Assembly (NCBI GenBank): GCA_007449985.2
Contig: VIIQ02000001.1
Location: forward strand, 1,173,501 to 1,237,500
Length of the DNA stretch: 64,000 bases
Origin: Desmodesmus armatus
Lineage: Eukaryota > Chlorophyta > Chlorophyceae > Sphaeropleales > Scenedesmaceae
Direction: 5' to 3'
Below the pieces are notes generated by a model, which worked only from the letters and a program-made list of their open reading frames with translations, made no database searches and was not told where the DNA came from. Position numbers and translations under genes: made by a program. Of the stretch, positions 24,901 through 43,300 are shown one piece after another. Each line of letters begins with the position of its first letter. The stretch's first letter is position 1.

Positions 24901-24974
24901 AAGCTGGGCACATCGGGGCTGATGCAACCCCAGACCCCACCGTCTGACAGCACAGGTGGTAGTTCCACGTGCAT
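15994..24974 (-). CDS. Giant RWP-RK domain transcription factor
   Basis: Exons 24974-24792, 24480-22308, 21783-21591, 21126-20967, 20375-19034, 18968-17607, 17032-16890, 16692-16490 and 16063-15994 are in phase and encode about 1,943 residues, still open at the last exon. The RWP-RK domain is split by an intron: ISLEQLRT, then RYHLTTAAAAKSLDIGV, ALKKFLRKWNIQ and the signature RWPSRK. It is preceded by an acidic stretch (DFDEDLLSDDEDEE) and a basic, AT-hook-like region (RGRAAAAAAGRPRRVKRQPR). The rest is Gln, Ala, Ser and Gly low complexity with conserved-looking islands such as KRTFTRRKMVNGEPPQ and KERKRAAEIKRSI. RWP-RK proteins bind DNA and control nitrogen responses or gamete functions in green algae and plants. 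No GAF-like NLP domain is visible, so it is RKD-like or algal-specific. The 65-nt intron 19033-18969 is the weakest join. The start at 24974 and the 3' end are not certain. Confidence 0.8.
21249..21320 (-). pseudogene. Decayed copy of an RWP-RK gene exon start
   Basis: 21249-21320 plus following intron sequence repeats 21126-21056, the acceptor and first part of the exon coding EGAPAEEEPAARQ, about 195 bp away. The splice acceptor and phase are kept, but one inserted base (CGCGGCAG to CGCGCGGCAG) shifts the frame after EEEPAAR. Use of this copy would therefore disrupt the protein. Confidence 0.85.
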
Positions 24975-25283
24975 GGTGCCTGCATGGCATTTGGCATGGC
25001 AGCAGAAGCGGAGGCAGGGCGGTGCGTCAGGTCAGCGTGTGGCAACAAGGCAAGGAAAAGAGCGGGAGCCAAAGGGATCTGCGCTGGCGGCCTGTTGTGG
25101 TGCAGGCTTTAGCTACACTTGGGTTGCAGAGGTCTGCTACACTATACAGGTGCTTTGGCTAAGGGTTGAAGCTTGTTCAGCAACAGCAAGCACATCACTT
25201 CTGCCACGTCTGCATGGTGTGTGCCAGAGGGCTTGGAGTCGTGCGGAGGGGCTGCCATGCGTTTGATCACCCTGTGCTCATAC

Positions 25284-25430
25284 CTGCAGCTTCTTGACTG
25301 CCTCGGTCACAACATAATCCTCAGCCTGGCCATCCTGGTGCTCTTGCTGCTGCTGATACAGCTTCACATCACTATTCTTGCCCTGCCAGGCAGCATCCGT
25401 GATAGACTGGGTCAAACGGTTTCGAAGCAC
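25284..25430 (-). CDS. Unplaced exon-like segment upstream of the RWP-RK gene
   Basis: On the minus strand a codon-like frame reads LRNRLTQSITDAAWQGKN and KLYQQQQEHQDGQAEDYV, ending in a good donor (CTGCAG|GTATGA). It has no in-frame ATG, so an earlier exon would be needed. It ends in phase 0, whereas the next exon (from 24979) reads in the conserved-looking frame only with phase 1 or with its own ATG. It may be an alternative 5' exon of the RWP-RK gene or a small separate gene. Confidence 0.35.
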
Positions 25431-25709
25431 ATATGGAAATATATATACTAGGATTTGGTTGTGTTTGTGCTGTCATCCGCGATTTGACCAGCTTTGACCG
25501 CTCGAGCGAGCATCAAGCTCCTCATCTAGGGAAGAAGGCGTCTTTAGTACCGGCTTGGCTAGTGCACACATCGGGCGGTGTGTCACAACGTCAGAACAGC
25601 CAAGGCACGGCATAGCACAGATTGATCTGAACAGAGATACAAAGTTACATGAGTAGGTGTATGATGACTACACATGTGTACATCGCAGCATCACACTCTG
25701 GTTTACTGC

Positions 25710-31498
<5,789 letters not shown>

Positions 31499-32192
31499 TC
31501 AGCTCACGATGTCGACTGCACAGGTGTTGGTGAGGTGTCACTGTGGATGTTCTGCTGCTTGGTGCTGTTGTGTGGTGGGAGTCACCGCTAGCGCATCAAG
31601 GCAGCCGCAAACAATTCACTCAAACAAAGAACGTGCGATCAACTGCATGCAATAGGCCTGAGTCATTTCGTCAAAATTTGTAAACATTGGCCGGTCCCAA
31701 CCGTGAATGCGTCAGCTATAAGGCTGCATTATGGTATTTTACAACGCGCATCTAACGCAGTGTACAGAGCACGCTGTTCTTGCTGTAGTAGATTGGCTGC
31801 AGCTGTTTTGATCACCCTCCACCCTACCCCAGAACTGTGCCTGTGTGCCCCTTCATTCCCGGGAACAGAAAAATATCTAGCAGTCATGCAGCAGCTGCTG
31901 CACAGAAGCACAACAGCTGCCTCAGCACCATGCAGGAGGCAGGGCCGTGGGGGTGACACAGGTAACTGGCACAGCACACTGGCATCCAGTCTCCTATCAC
32001 ACACCTGATCATCGTCCCCCAAACCTGCGTTTCATGACTGATTGGATGTGTTTTAATGACCATCGCTGTACATGCAGCGTATGCATGCAAAGGCCACACA
32101 TGCTGTTCATTGACAAAGCATTGCGAAAGTTTGCCAGCCTGGGACAGCACGCATGCAGCATCCATGCATGACCGAGTGGCCCAGCAGTAGCC
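31499..32192. promoter_or_regulatory. Divergent promoter region between two plastid-type genes
   Basis: The gene ending at 25710 starts leftwards at 31498, and the DUF1350 gene starts rightwards at or before 32193. The about 690 bp between must hold both promoters. I see no clear TATA box. Part of it could be an untranslated or transit-peptide exon of the DUF1350 gene. Confidence 0.5.
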
Positions 32193-32645
32193 ATGCATAC
32201 TCTTTCTTTTCTAGGGACTAAGCTGCTGCTGTTTTGTGTTATTTTGCACACACCTGTCCCTGCAGGGTCGCTATTCAGGTACCCCTGCCCACACCAGGTG
32301 TCCCTCAGCACATGGACAAAGGCACGCGGCACAGCAGCACATGCACAGTCAGGCAGAGCACCTGGCAGCGGCGGCAGCAGCAGTGGCAGCAACCCCAGCA
32401 GCAGCAGCGACAACAGCAGTCCTGCTGGTCTTGTCCGTGGTGCAGCAACGGTCCTGGCACCCACGTAAGCACTACTGAGTCAGTTGTACTGAGTCAGCAA
32501 TACAGACGTGAGAGCTGTAAGGTTACTTTGGAGCCTGGAAGCTGCAGCTGAAATATATTTGAATGACAAGCAAGAGAAGCAAGAGAAGCAAATTCATGCA
32601 CTCACGCACGCATGGCGCATGCATTTGGTGCCATTCTATGCGTTG

Positions 32646-32677
<32 letters not shown>

Positions 32678-35600
32678 CTCCCTTTATGTCTGGGTCCCCT
32701 TTCACCACTGCACCACTTACGCAAGCACCACTGGTACACTGCACCCGCCACCAGCAGTGTCACTGTCACTGTTGCAGCCGCGGGTGGTGTGTATACTTGT
32801 GGTCTGGGTGCCTGTATAAGTACGGTGTGTGCCTAGTGATAGTGTACTGCAGTGTTTGAATGGTATGGTGAGGGAGTCATTGTTGAAATGCGAGCCCAAC
32901 ACCCCCAGTGTCATCGCACCAGGGGCTTTGTCCAGGTCTAGGGTCTAGCTGTCCAGGCCATCAGCAAAGACTCATAACTCATGACCTGGTGGCTAAACCC
33001 TGGACCTTGCCGAGTCTCAGTAGTGTGATGATGCCCAAGAGTTGTACTTTGCAATTTTGCATCGCGGTCAATTTTGCATCGCAGTCAAAAGACAGCCACT
33101 TGTATGGCCACTATCTATGGCCCTGTATCTTCTATGAACCCCCCGCACCTCAAACCATACCCCGCCACCATCCACGACCATCACCCTTTATCTCTGTCCA
33201 CCACCACTGATGTGCAGCATATTTGGCAGCCTTGAGCAGCTGCTGGCGCGCTCTTTTGGCGGGAACCAGCCTGGCGGGCGGGACGACTGGCACGAGGTGG
33301 AGGGAAACTGGGTGCTGAGACCGCCAGGTGGGTGTGTTGGCAGTAGGGGGTTTCTTTGTGTATTTGACATGGGTTGGAACACGCGACCCCCCAGGCGGTG
33401 TTGGACATTCTGACAGGCTTGACTTCATCTGGGTTGTGCATAGTGCGCCACTCCCTTGTGCCTGCCCCCTTGCCTCTCTTATGTTGCTGCTGCCGCCTGC
33501 GTACATGTCCACATGTGTGCCTGCAGCGGGTATTGCCACTGAGGCTGTGGTCCACTTCCTGGGTGGAGCCTTTGTTGGTGCTGCACCACAGCTGGCCTAC
33601 AGGCTGTTCCTGGAGTCACTGGCATCAAGGGGGGTGATGGTGAGCAGCAGTGTTTGTGCAGCATCAACCGACTGCTTAATCGCCTGATACGGGGGGCAGT
33701 GAGTGTGGTCAGTACCACAGGGGGTTGAAGAACAAGGCAACCGCCCTGAACGTGGATATCCCTTGCCATCTGCCAGCATCACGCTCGGTCTCTGTCATTG
33801 CCTGTTCCCTGCCACCAATTAGTCCCTGACCCCCCCCCCTTTTCTGCACCTTCACGTTTGTTCCAGATCATCACCACTCCCGTTGGCACCAGCTTTGACC
33901 AGCTGCGTGCTGCTGACGAGGTGCAGTACAAGTTTGACCGCTGCTGCAAGGCGCTAGAGGTGAGACTAGCCTTTCAACTGCAAATGTCACTGATCAGAGA
34001 CTAGCCCTTCAACTGCAAATGTCACTGTAAGTGTCACTGACACATGGTTCATGACGCGCCTGAACAGCGCGCAAGGAGCCAACGTAGCTCATGTGGTAAC
34101 TGTGCATACCAAAAGGCATTCACGACATGTTCATGCAACCATGTGTGAACACAGTGGCAAAAAAGCTTTGTCAGGCTTCAGTCTTGGTGGCTTCCTCTCC
34201 AGGCGTGCTAGGTGCCCCCCCCCCCCACACACACACACTTCTGTCCTGCACCCCTGCTCATGAACCCACTGCAGCTGCTGCTGCTGCTGCTGCCGCCACC
34301 GTGTTTTCAGGCTGAGGTGTCACTGCTGCCTGTGTATGGTGTGGGCCACAGCATGGGCAGCCTGCTGCACATGCTCATTTGTGCAAGGTATGCAGTCAAG
34401 GTGAGTGGCCCGATGCCTACTGAGGGTAGCAGGATGCTTCAGGTAGTGACAGCGGCAGACCAACGGTGTCTTGTCCCCAACCCTTTCCCAAGATGACACC
34501 GCAACACACATCGCAGTGTCTGCATGCTTTTCTACAGTCGTATCTTGAACCAAGGGCATCTGTGCTGATACTGACTGTCTGTCCTGATTTCACCTAGGAC
34601 TGCAAGCACTGTGCTGTGCTGTGATGTCAATTCCCACGTCGTATTTCCTTCCTGCTGCTGCTGCTGCCACAGCGTGAGGGCAACGTGTTGATGTCGTTCA
34701 ACAACCGGCCAGCTACCGACAGCATCCCATTCCTGTCACCCTTCCTGGCCCCCAGTGCCAGGGCAGTGGGGCCGCTGCTGGAGCAGCTGGCAACATCACC
34801 ATTCAGGTACACTTTTTACCTCATATTGTTTGACCTACTGGGGATTGCGGTTTGTGGCGCTGTTGTCAGGACACAGTGCTCACTGCATGACGTGGTTGCC
34901 GAGCAATTTGCGGCCCTGCGGTACCAGCTAGTGTTATCCTTGTGCCTGGTCACTGTCTCCAGCAACAATGCGGAGTTCACTAGGGCGCCATGCTTGCTCG
35001 CTAGTATTTTTGCGCTCCGCCTGCTGTCTTTCCCCGCCCCCATTTCTGTGTGTGTTCCTGTACTGCTCTGCAACCTCAGGGTGGGCCTAGAGAATGCGGC
35101 AGATGCGCTGCGCGGTTTGTCGCCAGGCCTTGTCAAGCAGCTGCTGCCCATTTTCGACCAGTTGACACCCATTTACATGGACGTGGCACAGGTACGAATA
35201 GAACTTGCATGGTGCCAACCTGTCGTGGCGATAGCATGGGTTCTCACATGGCACATGTATGTCGTTGTGACGCATGTTTTCACGTGACTGGCATGAACAT
35301 CCCAAGGAATTCGTGTGTTGCGCTTGTTGTTGTTCAGTGGTAGCTTCGCCTAGTGGGTGATGGCTATCGCAGCAGGCAAACGGCGTGCTGCCGCGTCATG
35401 GTTGTGCACATGCGAATTGGGTCCAACCAGCCTGCACCCTGTTCTTGTGCTGCAGGGTCGTCAAGAGTTCAGCCCAACACCAGACGAGACTGCGCAGATG
35501 TTGAGAAACTACTATGGTGAGGACAGCACAGTGTAGCAGTTCAATCTGCATGCTTGCCAGACTAGTCAAGTATTAGCAGCAGTCCTGTTGTGCTGACGGG

Positions 35601-38600
35601 CAGCACAGTGCAGCGACATGTCAGATTGCAGGTTTTGCTGAATCCAAAGGCACGTGCTCCTGCACGTTTGTAGGTGCCTCCCACCATCTTGAGATTGCTG
35701 ACTTTGGCTGCTGCGTGGTGTGCCATCATGGTGTCTGTGCCTGCAGCCATCCAGCGAAACCTCATATTGCGCTTCAAGGATGACACGATAGACGACTCAC
35801 TGCAGCTCACACAGCTGCTGCAAAACAGGTAGGGCACAGGTTTCATGGGGGTTGGCTGTTGTGCCGGCTTTGTGGTCTGCGGTTGTATGTTGGTGCGGCT
35901 GCCATGCACCCACAGCCTTGCACGCTGACTGCAGTGGTAATGGTTGTGCGTAGTGGGGCCCTAGTCTGTGCTTAGAACGCCAGCGGTGCTGTGCGGCGAT
36001 TTCTCGCCTACTAGGCTAGTGTCCTTCTGCGCCCCGTACCCTGTTCCAATCTGTCGGTGTAGCTTGTGCTGTGTACCCAGGATACATAGGGCATGCATGT
36101 ATTGTTCTATCAGCTGTGTGTAATGTATGTCCCGAATGCGAAATACACCTAAGTGTTGTTGTGTGCGCGTTGAGACGGTGACCAAATAAAGTTCTGACCA
36201 GGTTGGTAAGCAAAGGATGCCTAGGCATGGCACTTGCTGCACCCTGCCCGGGAGGTTCAGGAGGTGACAGGTGGTTGGTGGGGGTAAAGCTTCCGAGCCC
36301 TGCTTGGACTGCCAAAACGAGTTAGTATGGCATCTGCGGAAATAGTTCAACGGGTATCGCTACATTATGGTTATAGCCTTTGATGCATGGGGTCCTGTCC
36401 TTGTCGCCCTTGGATGGATCCTAGCCTATAGCTATTGGTGTGTTTCCTGCAGCTCTGCCATCAGCAATTTGGACCTCAGCCTGCGCACCCTTAAATGGTG
36501 ACCACATTAGGCCCATCCGTAACAACTCCCGCTTCTGCCCTGTTAGACTGACTCCCTCATCTGCGCTCCATTCCTCAACATGCCTGCTGTTGAACAGTTG
36601 AGCTGTATGTGTTTGTGCTGTGCAGCGCTGCGATCAGCAGCAGTTTGGACCTCAGCCTGCGCACCCTTGAGGGTGACCACATACGGCCCATGGCCCAGGC
36701 CTTGGTGGACTTGCCCCCTGAGGTGGCACGAGTGGCTAATCAGGCAGCAGCAAATGGAGGCGCCTTGCTAGGTAGGAGCATGCTGTTGGGTATAGGGTAG
36801 AGTGGGGTTGGGTCATGTGACCTGAAACAAAGGTGCTTTGACAAAGTCTTGCTTGTCGGAGTATGTCACATGGACCTGTTGGACGCGCGGGTGTGCGATG
36901 TATGCTGGAGAATTTGATTTGATGCAGCATAAGTAGCTCGCCTGGGAGAGGGGGGGGGGGTTACTGCCTGCATGTAGGGCAGGACAGTGTGTAATGTGTT
37001 TCGCACTGCCCCACAACCTGCCAAACAAGGAGTGGTCAGAACATGTAAGCCGTTTGAAAGTTTCTGAGCTACAGTTAGGCAGTAGCAAGTCAAGCTCGAG
37101 GATGGTTGTTGCATGGTTGATACTCGAAAGTGCAAGCCACTGCCACTGCTCATCCTGACTACCGCAATCTTGCTGTGCTGTGCTAGCTCAAGGAGAGCAA
37201 TCATGGAGAGCAACCAACTGATGCATGATGATGTTTGTTATGTGTGTCGTGATCATTTCAACTGCAGGTCGCCTGCAGATATGGCTAGCCAAATGGGAGT
37301 GTCACAGGCGACCGGGCCGCTAGGGGACCTAAGCAAGGGTGTCAGCAGCATGGCAAGCATGCTGGGATCGCAGGTAAAGACCTTGCTCACGAAAATGATT
37401 GAAAGCTGGGCATCTGATTGATCAATGGATTATAAGGGGTGGCGTGAATGCAAGGCATAGCGCAGTGCTGTGGTACACGTCCATGCTTTGCGAGTGAAGT
37501 ACCGTGGGCTTGCAGTGCTGTGTACTATGGCCTCACCCCACCATGCTGCATGCTGTGTGCTGTGCCCTGTAGTCCCCCGGGTCTGCTACTGATTCCGTCC
37601 AAGGCCTGGCGGATGAGGTTGCTGCGTGGATGGGTGTGGGGGATGTGGTGCTCAAGGGACGCAGGGCACTGCCAGCTCCAGCCTCAGCCGCAGTAGCCAC
37701 TGCTGATAGCTCTTGTCAGTGCCAGCGGGATGTGTAAGCCAGCACTGGGGTGGTCCAGAGCTGCAAACCTCTGCTAGCCAGCCACTTGGCGGCAGCTTGT
37801 CAGAGTGAGCGAATGTGCAAGCAAGCATTGTGTGCATGGATGGGTGTGTGAGATGTGGTGCTCAAGCAATGTAGGGCACTGCGCCGGCGGCCGGCCTCCA
37901 CGGTCAGGCTGCTATAGCCACTGCTGGCACTACCAGTTGTCTTGTCACTTGTGTACATCAGGCACCAAATCAGTGTCGAAAGCAAGCACCGTTGCAATGG
38001 GCATGATGTTATAGGATTGTGTTAGGTGCAGAAAGGATGCAGGGCTCCGTTGGCTTCCAGCCTCAGGCCGTAGTACCCACTGCTGCTGCTCTTGTCAGTG
38101 CCAGCGGGGTGTGGAAACTGGCCCTGTGGTTGTTGAGAGATTGCAGGGCACTGCTGGCTTCCAGCCTCAGGCCACAGCAGCCACTGCTGGCAGCACTTGT
38201 TGGTGCCAGCTGTGTTTGCACATGCAAGCAAGACGGAGTGGTTCTCCAGGGATCCATCACACTACCATGTTGTGTCCTCATGTCACAGCAGTTGCTCGCC
38301 AGTGCTGCAGGGTGTGCCTGTCAGTGCAAGCAGGTGCCTTCAAATTTGCAAGCAGGTGCCTTCAAAATGTGCACTGGTTGCGGTGTATTATGTCACAATC
38401 GTTCACTGAGTCAATGGCTTATCCTTCAGCCTCCAGCAGCAGGAGCAGACACGTATAGGCAGAGGCGGCTGCGTACCCTAGCACTGCCGGGTGACTTGCA
38501 AGTGTCAGCACCGAACTAGTATTGTCAGGTGTTAGTATCCATCACAAAGGTTGTGGGTGTCATTCTTATGCACTGTGGTCCATTTGTTGATGGGCTCTCA

Positions 38601-38736
38601 GCTGAGGAAGGTGAAGGCCTCTGGTGATGCTGACGATGGGTTGAACCCTGAGGCGTTCATCCTGCCTGAAAGTGTAATGTACTCAGAAGCAGTTGCTGGT
38701 TCTAGCTCCATGCCATGGAGTGCTACCATAGTATGA
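32193..38736 (+). CDS. DUF1350 family protein (plastid alpha/beta-hydrolase-like)
   Basis: Thirteen exons are in phase: 32193-32464, 33218-33327, 33527-33639, 33867-33959, 34311-34400, 34673-34806, 35080-35191, 35456-35516, 35747-35828, 36626-36771, 37279-37373, 37573-37731, 38602-38736 (533 aa). Core motifs match the DUF1350 family of cyanobacteria and plastids: VVHFLGGAFVGAAPQLAY, then TPVGTSFDQLRAADEV, the nucleophile elbow YGVGHSMGSLLHM (GHSMG) and LMSFNNRPATDSIPF. LSPFLAPSARAVGPLLEQL and KDDTIDDSLQLTQLLQ follow. The fold is that of serine hydrolases; the biological substrate is unknown. The first exon is Ser/Gly-rich and may be preceded by another exon, because AG sites at 32214 and 32264 could be acceptors. 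If the donor at 37732 is not used, the protein stops at TAA 37735-37737 with 490 aa. The last exon is the less certain one. Confidence 0.85.
36453..36516 (+). pseudogene. Decayed copy of the DUF1350 exon 10 start
   Basis: 36453-36516 repeats 36626-36692, both right after a TGCAG acceptor, coding AISNLDLSLRTL against AISSSLDLSLRTL. It is in phase with exon 9, but a TGA arises directly after RTLKW, so inclusion would truncate the protein. The copy lies upstream of the true exon in the same intron. Confidence 0.9.
37828..38245 (+). pseudogene. Three decayed copies of DUF1350 exon 12
   Basis: Exon 12 (core 37629-37735) is followed by copies around 37830-37950, 38030-38118 and 38140-38230. All share phrases such as GCAGGGCACTGC, TTCCAGCCTCAGGCC and CAGTAGCCACTGCTG. 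All are out of frame or stopped. They lie before the last predicted exon (38602). Confidence 0.75.
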
Positions 38737-40344
38737 AAGGCTTGGATACTTTGATACGTCATCTCTGTCACGCTCGTGTTGTTTACGGCAACCACATTCA
38801 TGAAATACTAGACTTGGTACTGTGTGCTCTTAGTGATGGTGGTGGCACCGCCAGACCCCGCATCACTTGGGCCTCCATGTTCAAAATCTGTGCAACCACA
38901 ACGGCCCTCATGCAAACTGGTACCTGGGGAGGGAATCTTCACTGGTTTATCAAGCATTTAGTCCCCTGGATATACCAAAAGGGCCGCTGAGCATACGACG
39001 TCTTGACGAGGCCTGCAACAAGGCCGTCAAACAGGACCCGCCCCATCACCCACCATCACCCTTGCAGCAGCACTCGGACATGGCAACTGCCACACACACC
39101 AGTCATAAATCATTGCTGTGTGCATACATGCCTGCGTGAGGCAGCGGCTGCCAGCAGGACCTCGCCACACTTATCATATGCACACACCCGTCAACCTTTT
39201 GAATGTCAGATCAGTCTGTCAGGCAAATCAGGTCAGTCTTTCAGGCAAGTATCCAGACAGCTGTCTCAGTGCGCAGTCTCACAAGAGTCAAGCCCAGCGC
39301 TTGGCTTGCTACCACTTGGTGTGCTACCCACACAGCAGAACCCAAAACGCAGTACTGCTGCTCTGTATACTTACTGAGTTGCGGCACTTGCTGTGGTACC
39401 ACCATCATACATTGTGGTACCAACATAGGCTGATGGTAGTACCGCTTCAAGTCGGCAACACAATGTGCGACGATGTGCTGAAAGGTGTAGCTGACTGAGT
39501 TGTGTGTGGCCAGCCGGTGGGGGGTGCGCCCCCTTGGACACTCAAAAAAAGGGGTAACTGTACACCGCACTAAAATGCCAGTAGCATTGCAACAAGTAGC
39601 AAAGTGGACATCATGTGGATGATCCACTCCACCCACAGCATGATGAAGTGAACCACTTGACAAATTGAAGTAGCAACTGATTTCACAGCACAAACAGCTT
39701 GCTTGGCCCTCCAAACACGTCCAAAACACATGCTGTGCCGGGTACCCCCATACCAACATCTCATGCTAGCACCAAACAATCATATCTGGTCCATCGGATC
39801 CCACTGTAAGACTGTCACTCACGACCATCGTCACCAATGTACCAGGATCAGTGCGCAAGCTAATCAAGTTGTCAGGACTACCAGCCTGGTTGGGAACCTA
39901 GCTTGAAGGCAAGTTGAAAGTGCTCAGTCACAGGGGGGCCTACCAGCGTTGGTGCCCCTTTGTGGCGCGCTGGCGCCCACGGCCAATCATGTCCTCACAT
40001 GAGGGGGAATTGGGTACAGGCGCTGTGGGATCAAAGTTAGCCCACTCCAGCGACCTAAGCAGGAAGCGAACCCGGCTGATCTGGACTGCAAGGAGCACTG
40101 CAGTGCAAACCATGATCATGACATCAATGCCAGCACACCTTCAGGGACCACTGCGGACACAAAAGGATTGCAAGTGCTTCAAACACCTCTGAGTCCGAGG
40201 TACTCAGGACTGTAAACTGCTGCACTGACTTGCCAAGTGGCAGCCACCATGCCATGTGGCAAAGTCTGTAACAGGGCTGGTATGCATCATCACCAGCAGG
40301 CCCCAAACTCACAAGGTCCTTGACTTGCTCACAGGACAAGAGGG
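38737..40344. other. Spacer between convergent DUF1350 and collagen-like genes
   Basis: The region holds the 3' ends of two converging genes. A frame on the + strand near 38870-39090 (LGRESSLVYQAFSPLDIPKG) and one on the minus strand near 39241-39759 look slightly coding but match nothing I know. Short near-repeats of GTCAG-rich sequence lie at 39205-39250. No gene supported. Confidence 0.4.
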
Positions 40345-43300
40345 TTAAAAGAGGAGAGCATTGCGCATTATGGCAGCGCCGTCAGTATTGATGTCCCAGC
40401 CCAAACTAGGGTTGACCCTGCTGGATGGAGGGAACATGTTCAGTGACACAAGGTTGCGGCCGTCTTTCACAGCACGCGCTATGAGCATTGCGCCACTGCC
40501 CCATCTTGCCACAAGCACATTCCCAGGGTTGGGAAAAGAGGGAGACCTAATTGCTGAGATTACCCTCAATGAAGTGACATCAGCAACAAGTGGGCTGCTT
40601 GGCTCTTCGATAATGACGGGAAATGTCTCTCCACTGGAACTCACAAGGGATCCTGTGGGGAACACTTCATAGCCCCCCGACCTCCATCGGCCCAACAGCG
40701 GTTGGTTGCCATTGGCGGCAAACGCCACAACGACACGGCCACCCCCATCCCAATAATCAGCAAGGTTGTTTCCAAGTGCGGTGGCGTTCTGGAACGGGAA
40801 GGCCGTGTACACAAGCAAAGCTTCGTACTCCCGCATGAGTCCCAAGCTTGGGGTGGCAGCATCCGCATAAAAGATGTCAACCTGGCTGAAGTTTCCAGTC
40901 CCATTGAGCAAGTCCGCAACGTCGACTGCTTGATTGACCAAGTCTGCTGCAATGATGAGCACCTTGTCTCTTGAGTCCCGCCGACCTTGGCCACAACACA
41001 CAGCTTGCGCTGTCAGGGCGTCTGGGATGGTTGTACTTGATGCGCATGCCCAGCCAGCAATCTGTGCTGCTGTTCTGGCGCACCTGATGGGGCTCCGCGA
41101 ATCATCAATGCAGAGCGGGCTTGAGGTTGACACTGGGTTGCTGAAATCGCGCGTGCTGCAGCCACCACTCAAAAAGGTGTCCCCAGGTTCACACTGCAGG
41201 TTCAGCACAATGCAGAAGACACAACGAGCGTGCTTACATAAATCTGAAATGTGAGCAGCAATGTGACTGTTGTGCTGTCATTTGGTGTGTTGTCAACACC
41301 AGTGTACCATGTACCTTTGGGCCTTTGTATGCTACCAGCATGAGTGCCTTAAAGTGGTACACATGGACGAGGCATGTAATGGTGTGATGATGATGACAAT
41401 CATGCACATCATGATTGTGTCATAGCATCACAGTCTAAGGCTTAGCAGAGTCTGCCAGCAGCTGCGGCTGTTTGTCGCAACTGTTTCAATGACAAGACCG
41501 CAAGATCCCTATGTTGGGTGCCCCTGTTGTGGTCCTTTCAAGCTGAGCAAAGTATGCCCACAACATGCCCCTGTTTGCAATGTCTGTGGGATGCCATTCC
41601 ATGGCAAGAGGCTCATCTTACTAAGTGACAAACGTCATGGACACACAACAGCAGCAACAGCACTGCCGTACAATGGCGCCCAAGTGCAAGTGTGCAAGTG
41701 CAGGCAAGAGGTGTGCTTTCACCTCTGCGAGATGCATGCGATGCACCACATGGTGCTGCATCAGAAACAAACACCGGGCCGTCGTGATCGCACTTCGGCA
41801 TGGGCGTGGACGTCCGCACAACTGCGGCGATCTTACCTGCGCAATGACGCATCTGGCAGCCCCACTCAAGTAAGCAGCTTGACAGATCGCATTGCTGCTG
41901 GCGGTGCTTGCGGTGGCGACATAGGTAAGTCCGCCAGAGCAAATCCCTGCAATACAATCATTCGTTTCACAGGGAGTCAGTCAAACGATCAGTCATTGTG
42001 CAAGCTAGCCGCTTCTTGGAGTGCATTTACTACCGAAAGACTTGTCTTGCCGTCACAGTGACGAAATAGCCTCCGGAAGCCCTCGGCAAGGCTATGCGGA
42101 ATGCTTGGGGTGTGATTGTGGCTGTGCCATCAGGGATGGAGGCGATGAAGACATACACTACTAGTAGTGATTGCCATCCATGTGTCAATTGGTTTGTCAC
42201 TTGATCATGGGTTTACTTGAAGGTGCCCGGCAGGGCGTCGAATGATGATCACCGGGTTCACTACCGTGTGTGGCACAAGGCATGCCCTATGTTGATGTCG
42301 AAGATATACCTGGCCCAGGGGGTCCTTGCGTGCCGTTGATGCCGGGCAGTCCCTGCAGGCCGCGTTCGCCAGGTGGGCCCTGTGTGCCGTTGATCCCGGG
42401 CGGCCCCTGCAGGCCGCGTTCGCCAGGTGGACCCTGCGAGCCGTTGATCCCGGGCGGCCCCTGCAGGCCGCGTTCGCCTGGTGGACCCTGTGTGCCGTTG
42501 ATCCCGGGCGGCCCCTGCAGGCCACGCTCGCCAGGTGGACCCTGCGTGCCGTTGATCCCGGGCGGCCCCTGCAGGCCGCGTTCGCCTGGTGGACCCTGTG
42601 TGCCGTTGATCCCGGGCGGTCCCTGCGGGCCGCGCTCCCCGGGTGGGCCCTGTGTGCCGTTGATCCCGGGCGCTCCCTGCAGGCCACGCTCGCCTGGTGG
42701 GCCCTGTGTGCCGTTGATCCCGGGCGGCCCCTGCAGGCCGCGTTCGCCTGGTGGACCCTGTGTGCCGTTGATCCCGGGCGGTCCCTGCGGGCCGCGTTCG
42801 CCTGGTGGGCCCTGCGTGCCGTTGATCCCGGGCGCTCCCTGCAGGCCACGCTCGCCTGGTGGGCCCTGTGTGCCGTTGATCCCGGGCGCTCCCTGCAGGC
42901 CACGCTCGCCAGGTGGACCCTGCGTGCCGTTGATCCCGGGCGGTCCCTGCGGGCCGCGCTCCCCGGGTGGGCCCTGTGTGCCGTTGATCCCGGGCGCTCC
43001 CTGCAGGCCGCGTTCGCCTGGTGGGCCCTGCGTGCCGTTGATCCCGGGCGCTCCCTGCAGGCCACGCTCGCCTGGTGGGCCCTGTGTGCCGTTGATCCCG
43101 GGCGCTCCCTGCAGGCCACGCTCGCCAGGTGGACCCTGTGTGCCGTTGATCCCGGGCGCTCCCTGCAGGCCACGCTCGCCAGGTGGACCCTGCGTGCCGT
43201 TGATCCCGGGCGGTCCCTGCGGGCCGCGCTCCCCGGGTGGGCCCTGTGTGCCGTTGATCCCGGGCGCTCCCTGCAGGCCGCGTTCGCCTGGTGGGCCCTG

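Noticed and set aside
31703..32008. Frame MNASAIRLHYGILQRASNAV as a transit-peptide exon of DUF1350
   Set aside because: It begins at GTG, not ATG, and no phase-correct donor could be shown.
35961..36350. Minus-strand frame in DUF1350 intron 9 (YLVTVSTRTQQHLG)
   Set aside because: No domain recognised and no splice support; possibly an old insertion.
41489..42061. + strand frame with Cys-rich phrases ([30 protein letters not shown])
   Set aside because: It overlaps collagen gene exon 3 in antisense and changes frame midway. It could be a zinc-finger relic of a mobile element in intron 3, but I cannot support it as a gene.
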